From Brachyhypopomus gauderio (taxonomy: Eukaryota; Chordata; Actinopteri; Gymnotiformes; Hypopomidae), in assembly GCF_052324685.1 (NCBI RefSeq), contig NW_027506919.1:241314-305313 (forward strand): a DNA stretch of 64,000 nucleotides, in the 5' to 3' direction. Of the stretch, positions 20,496 through 33,367 are shown in pieces. The translations under genes and the position numbers were made by a program. Below the pieces are notes generated by a model. It ran no database searches. It saw only the letters and a list, made by a program, of their open reading frames with translations, and had not been told where the DNA came from. Positions within the stretch are counted from its first letter, which is position 1. Each line of letters begins with the position of its first letter.

Positions 20496-22616
20496 ATTGG
20501 TGTCATTAGTGAGGAGCGATGAATTTTGTTGTTTTCAAAGAAAAAACGACTCTGGGGGGACTCGAACCCACAACCTTTGAATGCCCACACACCTGCGTCT
20601 AGAAGTCCAATGCGCTATCCATTGTGCCACAGAGCACAGTATGTGTTAAAGTTTTGACAGTTGCTCTTCAGCAGGAGGCTAAATGTCATGACCTAACAAC
20701 TGCTTACATAAAGGAAAGGCACCGCTGGGATTTGAACCCAGGACTTCCTGTTTACTAGACAGGCGCTATGACCAGCTAAGCCACGGAGCCGCGCCATGGC
20801 TTTTTACTGTGGATTGGTGTCATTAGTGAGGAGCGATGAATTTTGTTGTTTTCAAAGAAAAAATGACTCTGGTGGGACTCGAACCCACAACCTTTGAATG
20901 GCCACACACCTGCGTCTAGAAGTCCAATGCGCTATCCATTGCGCCACAGAGCACAGTATGTGTTAAAGTTTTGACAGTTGCTCTTCAGCAGGAGGCTAAA
21001 TGTCATGACCTAACAACTGCTTACATAAAGGAAAGGCACCGCTGGGATTTGAACCCAGGACTTCCTGTTTACTAGACAGGCGCTATGACCAGCTAAGCCA
21101 CGGAGCCACGCCATGGCTTTTTACTGTGGATTGGTGTCATTAGTGAGGAGCGATGAATTTTGTTGTTTTCAAAGAAAAAATGACTCTGGTGGGACTTGAA
21201 CCCACAACCTTTGAATGGCCACACACCTGCGTCTAGAAGTCCAATGCACTATCCATTGCGCCACAGAGCCTAGTATGTGTTAAAGTTTTGACAGTTGCTC
21301 TTCAGCAGGAGGCTAAATGTCATGACCTAACAACTGCTTACATAAAGGAAAGGCACCGCTGGGATTTGAACCCAGGACTTCCTGTTTACTAGACAGGCGC
21401 TATGACCAGCTAACCCATGGCGCCACGCCATGGCTTTTTACTGTGGATTGGTGTCATTAGTGAGGAGCGATGAATTTTGTTGTTTTCAAAGAAAAAATGA
21501 CTCTGGTGGGACTTGAACCCACAACCTTTGAATGGCCACACACCTGCGTCTAGAAGTCCAATGCACTATCCATTGCGCCACAGAGCCTAGTATGTGTTAA
21601 AGTTTTGACAGTTGCTCTTCAGCAGGAGGCTAAATGTCATGACCTAACAACTGCTTACATAAAGGAAAGGCACCGCTGGGATTTGAACCCAGGACTTCCT
21701 GTTTACTAGACAGGCGCTATGACCAGCTAAGCCACGGCGCCACGCCATGGCTTTTTACTGTGGATTGGTGTCATTAGTGAGGAGCGATGAATTTTGTTGT
21801 TTTCAAAGAAAAAACGACTCTGGGGGGACTCGAACCCACAACCTTTGAATGGCCACACACCTGCGTCTAGAAGTCCAATGTGCTATCCATTGCGCCACAG
21901 AGCCCAGTATGTGTTAAAGTTTTGACAGTTGCTCTTCAGCATGAGGCTGAATGTCATGACCTAACAACTGCTTACATAATAGAAAGGCACCGCTGGGATT
22001 TGAACCCAGGACTTCCTGCTTACTAGACCGGCGATATGACCAGCAAAGCCACGGCGCCACGCCATGGCTTTTTACTGTGGATTGGTGTCATTAGTGAGGA
22101 GCGATGAATTTTGTTGTTTTCAAAGAAAAAAAGACTCTGGTGGGACTCGAACCCACAACCTTTGAATGGCCACACACCTGCGTCTAGAAGTCCAATGCGC
22201 TATCCATTGCGCCACAGAGCCCAGTATGTGTTAAAGTTTTGACAGTTGCTCTTCAGCATGACGCTGAATGTCATGACCTAACAACTGCTTACATAAAGGA
22301 AAGGCACCGCTGGGATTTGAACCCAGGACTTCCTGTTTACTAGACAGGCGCTATGACCAGCTAAGCCATGGCGCCACGCCATGGCTTTTTACTGTGGATT
22401 GGTGTCATTAGTGAGGAGCGATGAATTTTGTTGTTTTCAAAGAAAAAACGACTCTGGGGGGACTCGAACCCACAACCTTTGAATGGCCACACACCTGCGT
22501 CTAGAAGTCCAATGCGCTATCCATTGCGCCACAGAGCCCAGCATGTGTTAAAGTTTTGACAGTTGCTCTTCAGCAGGAGGCTAAATGTCATGACCTAACA
22601 ACTGCTTACATAATAG

Positions 22617-25600
22617 AAAGGCACCGCTGGGACTTGAACCCAGGACTTCCTGTTTACTAGACAGGCGCTATGACCAGCTAACCCATGGCGCCACGCCATG
22701 GCTTTTTACTGTGGATTGGTGTCATTAGTGAGGAGCGATGAATTTTGTTGTTTTCAAAGAAAAAACGACTCTGGTGGGACTCGAACCCACAACCTTTGAA
22801 TGGCCACACACCTGCGTCTAGAAGTCCAATGCGCTATCCATTGCGCCACAGAGCCCAGTATGTGTTAAAGTTTTGACAGTTGCTCTTCAGCAGGAGGCTA
22901 AATGTCATGACCTAACAACTGCTTACATAATAGAAAGGCACCGCTGGGATTTGAACCCAGGACTTCCTGTTTACTAGACAGGCGCTATGACCAGCTAAGC
23001 CACGGCGCCACGCCATGGCTTTTTACTGTGGATTGGTGTCATTAGTGAGGAGCGATGAATTTTGTTGTTTTCAAAGAAAAAACGACTCTGGTGGGACTCG
23101 AACCCACAACCTTTGAATGGCCACACACCTGCGTCTAGAAGTCCAATGCGCTATCCATTGCGCCACAGAGCCCAGCATGTGTTAAAGTTTTGACAGTTGC
23201 TCTTCAGCAGGAGGCTAAATGTCATGACCTAACAACTGCTTACATAATAGAAAGGCACCGCTGGGATTTGAACCCAGGACTTCCTGTTTACTAGACAGGC
23301 GCTATGACCAGCTAAGCCACGGCGCCACGCCATGGCTTTTTACTGTGGATTGGTGTCATTAGTGAGGAGCGATGAATTTTGTTGTTTTCAAAGAAAAAAC
23401 GACTCTGGTGGGACTCGAACCCACAACCTTTGAATGGCCACACACCTGCGTCTAGAAGTCCAATGCGCTATCCATTGCGCCACAGAGCCCAGTATGTGTT
23501 AAAGTTTTGACAGTTGCTCTTCAGCATGAGGCTGAATGTCATGACCTAACAACTGCTTACATAATAGAAAGGCACCGCTGGGACTTGAACCCAGGACTTC
23601 CTGTTTACTAGACAGGCGCTATGACCAGCTAACCCATGGCGCCACGCCATGGCTTTTTACTGTGGATTGGTGTCATTAGTGAGGAGCGATGAATTTTGTT
23701 GTTTTCAAAGAAAAAACGACTCTGGTGGGACTCGAACCCACAACCTTTGAATGGCCACACACCTGCGTCTAGAAGTCCAATGCGCTATCCATTGCGCCAC
23801 AGAGCCCAGCATGTGTTAAAGTTTTGACAGTTGCTCTTCAGCAGGAGGCTAAATGTCATGACCTAACAACTGCTTACATAATAGAAAGGCACCGCTGGGA
23901 TTTGAACCCAGGACTTCCTGTTTACTAGACAGGCGCTATGACCAGCTAAGCCACGGCGCCACGCCATGGCTTTTTACTGTGGATTGGTGTCATTAGTGAG
24001 GAGCGATGAATTTTGTTGTTTTCAAAGAAAAAACGACTCTGGTGGGACTCGAACCCACAACCTTTGAATGGCCACACACCTGCGTCTAGAAGTCCAATGC
24101 GCTATCCATTGCGCCACAGAGCCCAGTATGTGTTAAAGTTTTGACAGTTGCTCTTCAGCATGACGCTGAATGTCATGACCTAACAACTGCTTACATAAAG
24201 GAAAGGCACCGCTGGGATTTGAACCCAGGACTTCCTGTTTACTAGACAGGCGCTATGACCAGCTAAGCCATGGCGCCACGCCATGGCTTTTTACTGTGGA
24301 TTGGTGTCATTAGTGAGGAGCGATGAATTTTGTTGTTTTCAAAGAAAAAACGACTCTGGGGGGACTCGAACCCACAACCTTTGAATGGCCACACACCTGC
24401 GTCTAGAAGTCCAATGCGCTATCCATTGCGCCACAGAGCCCAGTATGTGTTAAAGTTTTGACAGTTGCTCTTCAGCATGAGGCTGAATGTCATGACCTAA
24501 CAACTGCTTACATAATAGAAAGGCACCGCTGGGATTTGAACCCAGGACTTCCTGTTTACTAGACAGGCGCTATGACCAGCTAAGCCACAGCGCCACGCCA
24601 TGGCTTTTTACTGTGGATTGGTGTCATTAGTGAGGAGCGATGAATTTTGTTGTTTTCATAGAAAAAACGACTCTGGGGGGACTCGAACCCACAACCTTTG
24701 AATGGCCACACACCTGCGTCTAGAAGTCCAATGCGCTATCCATTGCGCCACAGAGCACAGTATGTGTTAAAGTTTTGACAGTTGCTCTTCAGCAGGAGGC
24801 TAAATGTCATGACCTAACAACTGCTTACATAAAGGAAAGGCTCCGCTGGGATTTGAACCCAGGACTTCCTGTTTACTAGACAGGCGCTATGACCAGCTAA
24901 GCCACGGAGCCACGCCATGGCTTTTTACTGTGGATTGGTGTCATTAGTGAGGAGCGATGAATTTTGTTGTTTTCAAAGAAAAAATGACTCTGGTGGGACT
25001 TGAACCCACAACCTTTGAATGGCCACACACCTGCGTCTAGAAGTCCAATGCACTATCCATTGCGCCACAGAGCCTAGTATGTGTTAAAGTTTTGACAGTT
25101 GCTCTTCAGCAGGAGGCTAAATGTCATGACCTAACAACTGCTTACATAAAGGAAAGGCACCGCTGGGATTTGAACCCAGGACTTCCTGTTTACTAGACAG
25201 GCGCTATGACCAGCTAAGCCACGGCGCCACGCCATGGCTTTTTACTGTGGATTGGTGTCATTAGTGAGGAGCGATGAATTTTGTTGTTTTCAAAGAAAAA
25301 ACGACTCTGGGGGGACTCGAACCCACAACCTTTGAATGGCCACACACCTGCGTCTAGAAGTCCAATGTGCTATCCATTGCGCCACAGAGCCCAGTATGTG
25401 TTAAAGTTTTGACAGTTGCTCTTCAGCATGAGGCTGAATGTCATGACCTAACAACTGCTTACATAATAGAAAGGCACCGCTGGGATTTGAACCCAGGACT
25501 TCCTGCTTACTAGACCGGCGATATGACCAGCAAAGCCACGGCGCCACGCCATGGCTTTTTACTGTGGATTGGTGTCATTAGTGAGGAGCGATGAATTTTG

Positions 25601-25742
25601 TTGTTTTCAAAGAAAAAAAGACTCTGGTGGGACTCGAACCCACAACCTTTGAATGGCCACACACCTGCGTCTAGAAGTCCAATGCGCTATCCATTGCGCC
25701 ACAGAGCCCAGTATGTGTTAAAGTTTTGACAGTTGCTCTTCA
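22617..25742. repeat. Higher-order repeat block, third copy of 2420-5545
   Basis: Matches 2420-5545 in unit order (62-unit offset plus 543 bp). From about 25632 the order instead follows 7337 onward (56-unit offset). Both edges fall inside units, so the block is a recombinant mosaic of other blocks. Confidence 0.65.
24838..24911 (-). tRNA. tRNA-Thr(AGU) with compensatory U4-A69 pair
   Basis: Fifth copy of the U4-A69 form, in block 2. Confidence 0.85.
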
Positions 25743-26422
25743 GCATGACGCTGAATGTCATGACCTAACAACTGCTTACATAAAGGAAAGGCACCGCTGG
25801 GATTTGAACCCAGGACTTCCTGTTTACTAGACAGGCGCTATGACCAGCTAAGCCATGGCGCCACGCCATGGCTTTTTACTGTGGATTGGTGTCATTAGTG
25901 AGGAGCGATGAATTTTGTTGTTTTCAAAGAAAAAACGACTCTGGGGGGACTCGAACCCACAACCTTTGAATGGCCACACACCTGCGTCTAGAAGTCCAAT
26001 GCGCTATCCATTGCGCCACAGAGCCCAGTATGTGTTAAAGTTTTGACAGTTGCTCTTCAGCATGAGGCTGAATGTCATGACCTAACAACTGCTTACATAA
26101 TAGAAAGGCACCGCTGGGATTTGAACCCAGGACTTCCTGTTTACTAGACAGGCGCTATGACCAGCTAAGCCACAGCGCCACGCCATGGCTTTTTACTGTG
26201 GATTGGTGTCATTAGTGAGGAGCGATGAATTTTGTTGTTTTCATAGAAAAAACGACTCTGGGGGGACTCGAACCCACAACCTTTGAATGGCCACACACCT
26301 GCGTCTAGAAGTCCAATGCGCTATCCATTGCGCCACAGAGCACAGTATGTGTTAAAGTTTTGACAGTTGCTCTTCAGCAGGAGGCTAAATGTCATGACCT
26401 AACAACTGCTTACATAAAGGAA

Positions 26423-26496
26423 AGGCTCCGCTGGGATTTGAACCCAGGACTTCCTGTTTACTAGACAGGCGCTATGACCAGCTAAGCCACGGAGCC
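26423..26496 (-). tRNA. tRNA-Thr(AGU) with compensatory U4-A69 pair
   Basis: Sixth copy of the U4-A69 form, five units after the fifth. Confidence 0.85.
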
Positions 26497-28859
26497 ACGC
26501 CATGGCTTTTTACTGTGGATTGGTGTCATTAGTGAGGAGCGATGAATTTTGTTGTTTTCAAAGAAAAAATGACTCTGGTGGGACTTGAACCCACAACCTT
26601 TGAATGGCCACACACCTGCGTCTAGAAGTCCAATGCACTATCCATTGCGCCACAGAGCCTAGTATGTGTTAAAGTTTTGACAGTTGCTCTTCAGCAGGAG
26701 GCTAAATGTCATGACCTAACAACTGCTTACATAAAGGAAAGGCACCGCTGGGATTTGAACCCAGGACTTCCTGTTTACTAGACAGGCGCTATGACCAGCT
26801 AAGCCACGGCGCCACGCCATGGCTTTTTACTGTGGATTGGTGTCATTAGTGAGGAGCGATGAATTTTGTTGTTTTCAAAGAAAAAACGACTCTGGGGGGA
26901 CTCGAACCCACAACCTTTGAATGGCCACACACCTGCGTCTAGAAGTCCAATGTGCTATCCATTGCGCCACAGAGCCCAGTATGTGTTAAAGTTTTGACAG
27001 TTGCTCTTCAGCATGAGGCTGAATGTCATGACCTAACAACTGCTTACATAATAGAAAGGCACCGCTGGGATTTGAACCCAGGACTTCCTGCTTACTAGAC
27101 CGGCGATATGACCAGCAAAGCCACGGCGCCACGCCATGGCTTTTTACTGTGGATTGGTGTCATTAGTGAGGAGCGATGAATTTTGTTGTTTTCAAAGAAA
27201 AAAAGACTCTGGTGGGACTCGAACCCACAACCTTTGAATGGCCACACACCTGCGTCTAGAAGTCCAATGCGCTATCCATTGCGCCACAGAGCCCAGTATG
27301 TGTTAAAGTTTTGACAGTTGCTCTTCAGCATGAGGCTGAATGTCATGACCTAACAACTGCTTACATAATAGAAAGGCACCGCTGGGATTTGAACCCAGGA
27401 CTTCCTGTTTACTAGACAGGCGCTATGACCAGCTAAGCCACGGCGCCATGCCATGGCTTTTTACTGTGGATTGGTGTCATTAGTGAGGAGCGATGAATTT
27501 TGTTGTTTTCAAAGAAAAAACGACTCTGGGGGGACTCGAACCCACAACCTTTGAATGCCCACACACCTGCGTCTAGAAGTCCAATGCGCTATCCATTGTG
27601 CCACAGAGCACAGTATGTGTTAAAGTTTTGACAGTTGCTCTTCAGCAGGAGGCTAAATGTCATGACCTAACAACTGCTTACATAAAGGAAAGGCACCGCT
27701 GGGATTTGAACCCAGGACTTCCTGTTTACTAGACAGGCGCTATGACCAGCTAAGCCACGGAGCCGCGCCATGGCTTTTTACTGTGGATTGGTGTCATTAG
27801 TGAGGAGCGATGAATTTTGTTGTTTTCAAAGAAAAAATGACTCTGGTGGGACTCGAACCCACAACCTTTGAATGGCCACACACCTGCGTCTAGAAGTCCA
27901 ATGCGCTATCCATTGCGCCACAGAGCACAGTATGTGTTAAAGTTTTGACAGTTGCTCTTCAGCAGGAGGCTAAATGTCATGACCTAACAACTGCTTACAT
28001 AAAGGAAAGGCACCGCTGGGATTTGAACCCAGGACTTCCTGTTTACTAGACAGGCGCTATGACCAGCTAAGCCACGGAGCCACGCCATGGCTTTTTACTG
28101 TGGATTGGTGTCATTAGTGAGGAGCGATGAATTTTGTTGTTTTCAAAGAAAAAATGACTCTGGTGGGACTTGAACCCACAACCTTTGAATGGCCACACAC
28201 CTGCGTCTAGAAGTCCAATGCACTATCCATTGCGCCACAGAGCCTAGTATGTGTTAAAGTTTTGACAGTTGCTCTTCAGCAGGAGGCTAAATGTCATGAC
28301 CTAACAACTGCTTACATAAAGGAAAGGCACCGCTGGGATTTGAACCCAGGACTTCCTGTTTACTAGACAGGCGCTATGACCAGCTAACCCATGGCGCCAC
28401 GCCATGGCTTTTTACTGTGGATTGGTGTCATTAGTGAGGAGCGATGAATTTTGTTGTTTTCAAAGAAAAAACGACTCTGGGGGGACTCGAACCCACAACC
28501 TTTGAATGGCCACACACCTGCGTCTAGAAGTCCAATGCGCTATCCATTGCGCCACAGAGCCCAGTATGTGTTAAAGTTTTGACAGTTGCTCTTCAGCATG
28601 AGGCTGAATGTCATGACCTAACAACTGCTTACATAATAGAAAGGCACCGCTGGGATTTGAACCCAGGACTTCCTGTTTACTAGACAGGCGCTATGACCAG
28701 CTAAGCCACGGCGCCACACCATGGCTTTTTACTGTGGATTGGTGTCATTAGTGAGGAGCGATGAATTTTGTTGTTTTCAAAGAAAAAACGACTCTGGTGG
28801 GACTCGAACCCACAACCTTTGAATGGCCACACACCTGCGTCTAGAAGTCCAATGCGCTA

Positions 28860-29963
28860 TCCATTGCGCCACAGAGCCCAGTATGTGTTAAGGTTTTGAC
28901 AGTTGCTCTTCAGCAGGAGGCTAAATGTCATGACCTAAACACTGCTTATATAAAGGAAAGGCACCGCTGGGATTTGAACCCAGGACTTCCTGTTTACTAG
29001 ACAGGCGCTATGACCAGCTAAGCCACGGCGCCACGCCATGGCTTTTTACTGTGGATTGGTGTCATTAGTGAGGAGCGATGAATTTTGTTGTTTTCAAAGA
29101 AAAAACGACTCTGGGGGGACTCGAACCCACAACCTTTGAATGGCCACACACCTGCGTCTAGAAGTCCAATGCGCTATCCATTGTGCCACAGAGCACAGTA
29201 TGTGTTAAAGTTTTGACAGTTGCTCTTCAGCAGGAGGCTAAATGTCATGACCTAACAACTGCTTACATAAAGGAAAGGCACCGCTGGGATTTGAACCCAG
29301 GACTTCCTGTTTACTAGACAGGCGCTATGACCAGGTAAGACACGGAGCCGCGCCATGACTTTTTACTGTGGATTGGTGTCATTAGTGAGGAGCGATGAAT
29401 TTTGTTGTTTTCAAAGAAAAAATGACTCTGGTGGGACTTGAACCCACAACCTTTGAATGGCCACACACCTGCGTCTAGAAGTCCAATGCACTATCCATTG
29501 CGCCACAGAGCCCAGTATGTGTTAAAGTTTTGACAGTTGCTCTTCAGCAGGAGGCTAAATGTCATGACCTAACAACTGCTTACATAAAGGAAAGGCACCG
29601 CTGGGATTTGAACCCAGGACTTCCTGTTTACTAGACAGGCGCTATGACCAGCTAAGCCACGGAGCCGCGCCATGGCTTTTTACTGTGGATTGGTGTCATT
29701 AGTGAGGAGCGATGAATTTTGTTGTTTTCAAAGAAAAAATTACTCTGGTGGGACTTAAGCCCACAACCTTTGAATGGCCACACACCTGCGTCTAGAAGTC
29801 CAATGCGCTATCCATTGCGCCACAGAGCCCAGTATGTGTTAAAGTTTTGACAGTTGCTCTTCAGCATGAGGCTGAATGTCATGACCTAACAACTGCTTAC
29901 ATAATAGAAAGGCACTGCTGGGATTTGAACCCAGGACTTCCTGTTTACTAGACAGGCGCTATG
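28860..29963. repeat. Duplicated block, partner of 13735-14838
   Basis: Same set of rare markers in the same order as 13735-14838, including the B-box-broken Arg at 29740-29829. Confidence 0.75.
29740..29829 (-). pseudogene. tRNA-Arg(UCU) with broken B box
   Basis: T-loop GGGCTTAAGTCCC, identical to the copy at 14615; spread by block duplication. Confidence 0.8.
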
Positions 29964-30056
29964 ACCAGCTAAGCCACGGCGCCACGCCATGGCTTTTTAC
30001 TGTGGATTGGTGTCATTAGTGAGGAGCGATGAATTTTGTTGTTTTCAAAGAAAAAA

Positions 30057-30146
30057 AGACTCTGGTGGGACTCAAACCCACAACCTTTGAATGGCCACAC
30101 ACCTGCGTCTAGAAGTCCAATGCGCTATCCATCGCGCCACAGAGCC
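30057..30146 (-). tRNA. tRNA-Arg(UCU), C56U variant
   Basis: The T-loop reads GGGTTTGAGTCCC: C56, an invariant base of the B box and of the G19-C56 tertiary pair, is U. Transcription and folding are likely impaired. Confidence 0.75.
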
Positions 30147-30204
30147 CAGTATGTGTTAAAGTTTTGACAGTTGCTCTTCAGCAGGAGGCTAAATGTCATG
30201 ACCT

Positions 30205-30209
30205 AAAAA
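30205..30209 (-). terminator. Gained T5 run downstream of tRNA-Thr
   Basis: The usual spacer CCTAACAACTG is CCTAAAAACTG here, so the transcribed strand has T5 about 18 nt after the Thr 3' end. The same run occurs at 31150, 33112, 34060, 35391, 42773, 46533, 49342, 51200 and 53102, and as a T4 at 44675. In these units Thr has its own canonical Pol III stop. Confidence 0.7.
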
Positions 30210-30226
30210 CTGCTTACATAAAGGAA

Positions 30227-30300
30227 AGGCTCCGCTGGGATTTGAACCCAGGACTTCCTGTTTACTAGACAGTCGCTATGACCAGCTAAGCCACGGCGCC
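30227..30300 (-). tRNA. tRNA-Thr(AGU) with A69 only
   Basis: The 3' acceptor strand is CGGAGCC with A69, but position 4 is the consensus G, giving a G-A mismatch. It is the reciprocal of the U4-only form. The spacer downstream of it in transcription carries a T5 run at 30205-30209. Confidence 0.75.
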
Positions 30301-30370
30301 GCGCCATGGCTTTTTACTGTGCATTGGTGTCATTAGTGAGGAGCGATGAATTTTGTTTTCAAAGAAAAAA

Positions 30371-30460
30371 TGACACTGGTGGGACTTGAACCCACAACCT
30401 TTGAATGGCCACACACCTGCATCTAGATGTCCAATGCTCTATCCATTGCGCCACAGAGCC
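30371..30460 (-). pseudogene. tRNA-Arg(UCU), U33A variant
   Basis: The anticodon loop reads CATCTA instead of CTTCTA, so the universal U33 is A; the D-stem has C23 to A as well (G12-A23 mismatch). The acceptor reads GACACTG on the plus strand, one more mismatch. Probably not a working tRNA. Confidence 0.7.
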
Positions 30461-31315
30461 CAGTATGTGTTAAAGTTTTGACAGTTGCTCTTCAGCATGA
30501 GGCTGAATGTCATGACCTAACAACTGCTTACATAATAGAAAGGCACCGCTGGGATTTGAACCCAGGACTTCCTGTTTACTAGACAGGCGCTATGACCAGC
30601 TAACCCATGGCGCCACGCCATGGCTTTTTACTGTGCATTGGTGTCATTAGTGAGGAGCGATGAATTTTGTTTTCAAAGAAAAAATGACTCTGGTGGGACA
30701 TGAACCCACAACCTTTGAATGGCCACACACCTGCGTCTAGAAGTCCAATGCGCTATCCATTGCGCCACAGAGCCCAGTATGTGTTAAAGTTTTGACAGTT
30801 GCTCTTCAGCATGAGGCTGAATGTCATGACCTAACAACTGCTTACATAATAGAAAGGCACCTCTGGGATTTGAACCCAGGACTTCCTGTTTACTAGACAG
30901 GCGCTATGACCAGCTAAGCCACGGCGCCACACCATGGCTTTTTACTGTGGATTGGTGTCATTAGTGAGGAGCGATGAATTTTGTTGTTTTCAAAGAAAAA
31001 ACGACTCTGGTGGGACTCGAACCCACAACCTTTGAATGGCCACACACCTGCGTCTAGAAGTCCAATGCGCTATCCATTGCGCCACAGAGCCCAGTATGTG
31101 TTAAAGTTTTGACAGTTGCTCTTCAGCAGGAGGCTAAATGTCATGACCTAAAAACTGCTTATATAAAGGAAAGGCACTGCTGGGATTTGAACCCAGGACT
31201 TCCTGTTTACTAGACAGTCGCTATGACCAGCTAAGCCACGGCGCCGCGCCATGGCTTTTTACTGTGCATTGGTGTCATTAGTGAGGAGCGATGAATTTTG
31301 TTTTCAAAGAAAAAA

Positions 31316-31405
31316 TGACTCTGGTGGGACATGAACCCACAACCTTTGAATGGCCACACACCTGCATTTAGATGTCCAATGCTCTATCCATTGCGCCACA
31401 GAGCC
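31316..31405 (-). pseudogene. tRNA-Arg(UCU), U33A and A58U variant
   Basis: Loses U33 and also A58 (T-loop GGGTTCATGTCCC), a B-box and tertiary-contact base. The first intron base is changed too. Confidence 0.75.
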
Positions 31406-32403
31406 CAGTATGTGTTAAAGTTTTGACAGTTGCTCTTCAGCATGAGGCTGAATGTCATGACCTAACAACTGCTTACATAATAGAAAGGCACCGCTGGGAT
31501 TTGAACCCAGGACTTCCTGTTTACTAGACAGGCGCTATGACCAGCTAACCCATGGCGCCACGCCATGGCTTTTTACTGTGGATTGGTGTCATTAGTGAGG
31601 AGCGATGAATTTTGTTGTTTTCAAAGAAAAAACGACTCTGGTGGGACTCGAACCCACAACCTTTGAATGGCCACACACCTGCGTCTAGAAGTCCAATGCG
31701 CTATCCATTGCGCCACAGAGCCCAGTATGTGTTAAAGTTTTGACAGTTGCTCTTCAGCATGAGGCTGAATGTCATGACCTAACAACTGCTTACATAATAG
31801 AAAGGCACCTCTGGGATTTGAACCCAGGACTTCCTGTTTACTAGACAGGCGCTATGAACAGCTAAGCCACGGCGCCACACCATGGCTTTTTACTGTGGAT
31901 TGGTGTCATTAGTGAGGAGCGATGAATTTTGTTGTTTTCAAAGAAAAAACGACTCTGGGGGGACTCGAACCCACAACCTTTGAATGGCCACACACCTGCG
32001 TCTAGAAGTCCAATGCGCTATCCATTGCGCCACAGAGCACAGTATGTGTTAAAGTTTTGACAGTTGCTCTTCAGCAGGAGGCTAAATGTCATGACCTAAC
32101 AACTGCTTACATAAAGGAAAGGCACCGCTGGGATTTGAACCCAGGACTTCCTGTTTACTAGACAGGCGCTATGACCAGCTAAGCCACGGAGCCGCGCCAT
32201 GGCTTTTTACTGTGGATTGGTGTCATTAGTGAGGAGCGATGAATTTTGTTGTTTTCAAAGAAAAAATGACTCTGGTGGGACTTGAACCCACAACCTTTGA
32301 ATGGCCACACACCTGCGTCTAGAAGTCCAATGCACTATCCATTGCGCCACAGAGACCAGTATGTGTTAAAGTTTTGACAGTTGCTCTTCAGCAGGAGGCT
32401 AAA

Positions 32404-32466
32404 CTGCTTACATAAAGGAAATGTTGAATGGCCTTTATGACAGTTGCTCTTCAGCAGGAGGCTAAA
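32404..32466. repeat. 63-bp insertion in Thr-Arg spacer, copy 1
   Basis: The 29-bp spacer segment beginning TGACAGTTGCTCTTCAG occurs twice here (32375 and 32438). Between the copies lie CTGCTTACATAAAGGAAA, taken from the Thr end of the spacer, and TTGAATGGCC, which resembles the Arg intron edge. It is a small mosaic duplication that pushes the tRNA-Thr 63 bp away. Confidence 0.8.
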
Positions 32467-32646
32467 TGTCATGACCTAACAACTGCTTACATAAAGGAAA
32501 GGCACCGCTGGGATTTGAACCCAGGACTTCCTGTTTACTAGACAGGCGCTATGACCAGCTAAGCCACGGCGCCACGCCATGGCTTTTTACTGTGGATTGG
32601 TGTCATTAGTGAGGAGCGATGAATTTTGTTGTTTTCAAAGAAAAAA

Positions 32647-32736
32647 TGACTCTGGTGGGACTTAAGCCTACAACCTTTGAATGGCCACACACCTGCGTCT
32701 AGAAGTCCAATGCGCTATCCATTGCGCCACAGAGCC
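32647..32736 (-). pseudogene. tRNA-Arg(UCU) with broken B box
   Basis: The T-arm reads TAGGCTTAAGTCCC; B-box core lost and a further T-stem change. Confidence 0.75.
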
Positions 32737-33277
32737 CAGTATGTGTTAAAGTTTTGACAGTTGCTCTTCAGCAGGAGGCTAAATGTCATGACCTAACAAC
32801 TGCTTACATAAAGGAAAGGCACCGCTGGGATTTGAACCCAGGACTTCCTGTTTACTAGACAGGCGCTATGACCAGCTAACCCATGGCGCCACGCCATGGC
32901 TTTTTACTGTGGATTGGTGTCATTAGTGAGGAGCGATGAATTTTGTTGTTTTCAAAGAAAAAACGACTCTGGTGGGACTCGAACCCACAACCTTTGAATG
33001 GCCACACACCTGCGTCTAGAAGTCCAATGCGCTATCCATTGCGCCACAGAGCCCAGTATGTGTTAAAGTTTTGACAGTTGCTCTTCAGCAGGAGGCTAAA
33101 TGTCATGACCTAAAAACTGCTTACATAAAGGAAAGGCACTGCTGGGATTTGAACCCAGGACTTCCTGTTTACTAGACAGTCGCTATGACCAGCTAAGCCA
33201 CGGCGCCGCGCCATGGCTTTTTACTGTGCATTGGTGTCATTAGTGAGGAGCGATGAATTTTGTTTTCAAAGAAAAAA

Positions 33278-33367
33278 TGACTCTGGTGGGACATGAACCC
33301 ACAACCTTTGAATGGCCACACACCTGCATCTAGATGTCCAATGCTCTATCCATTGCGCCACAGAGCC
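33278..33367 (-). pseudogene. tRNA-Arg(UCU), U33A and A58U variant
   Basis: Near twin of the copy at 31316, moved by duplication of the flanking units. Confidence 0.75.

Larger units (their letters stand above)
14792..22541. repeat. Large duplicated block, copy 2 (with LTR inside)
   Basis: Partner of 527-7733. The array flanking the solo LTR on both sides corresponds to the uninterrupted sequence around 5688 in copy 1. So the LTR insertion postdates this duplication, or copy 1 was rebuilt from an LTR-free block. Confidence 0.8.
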
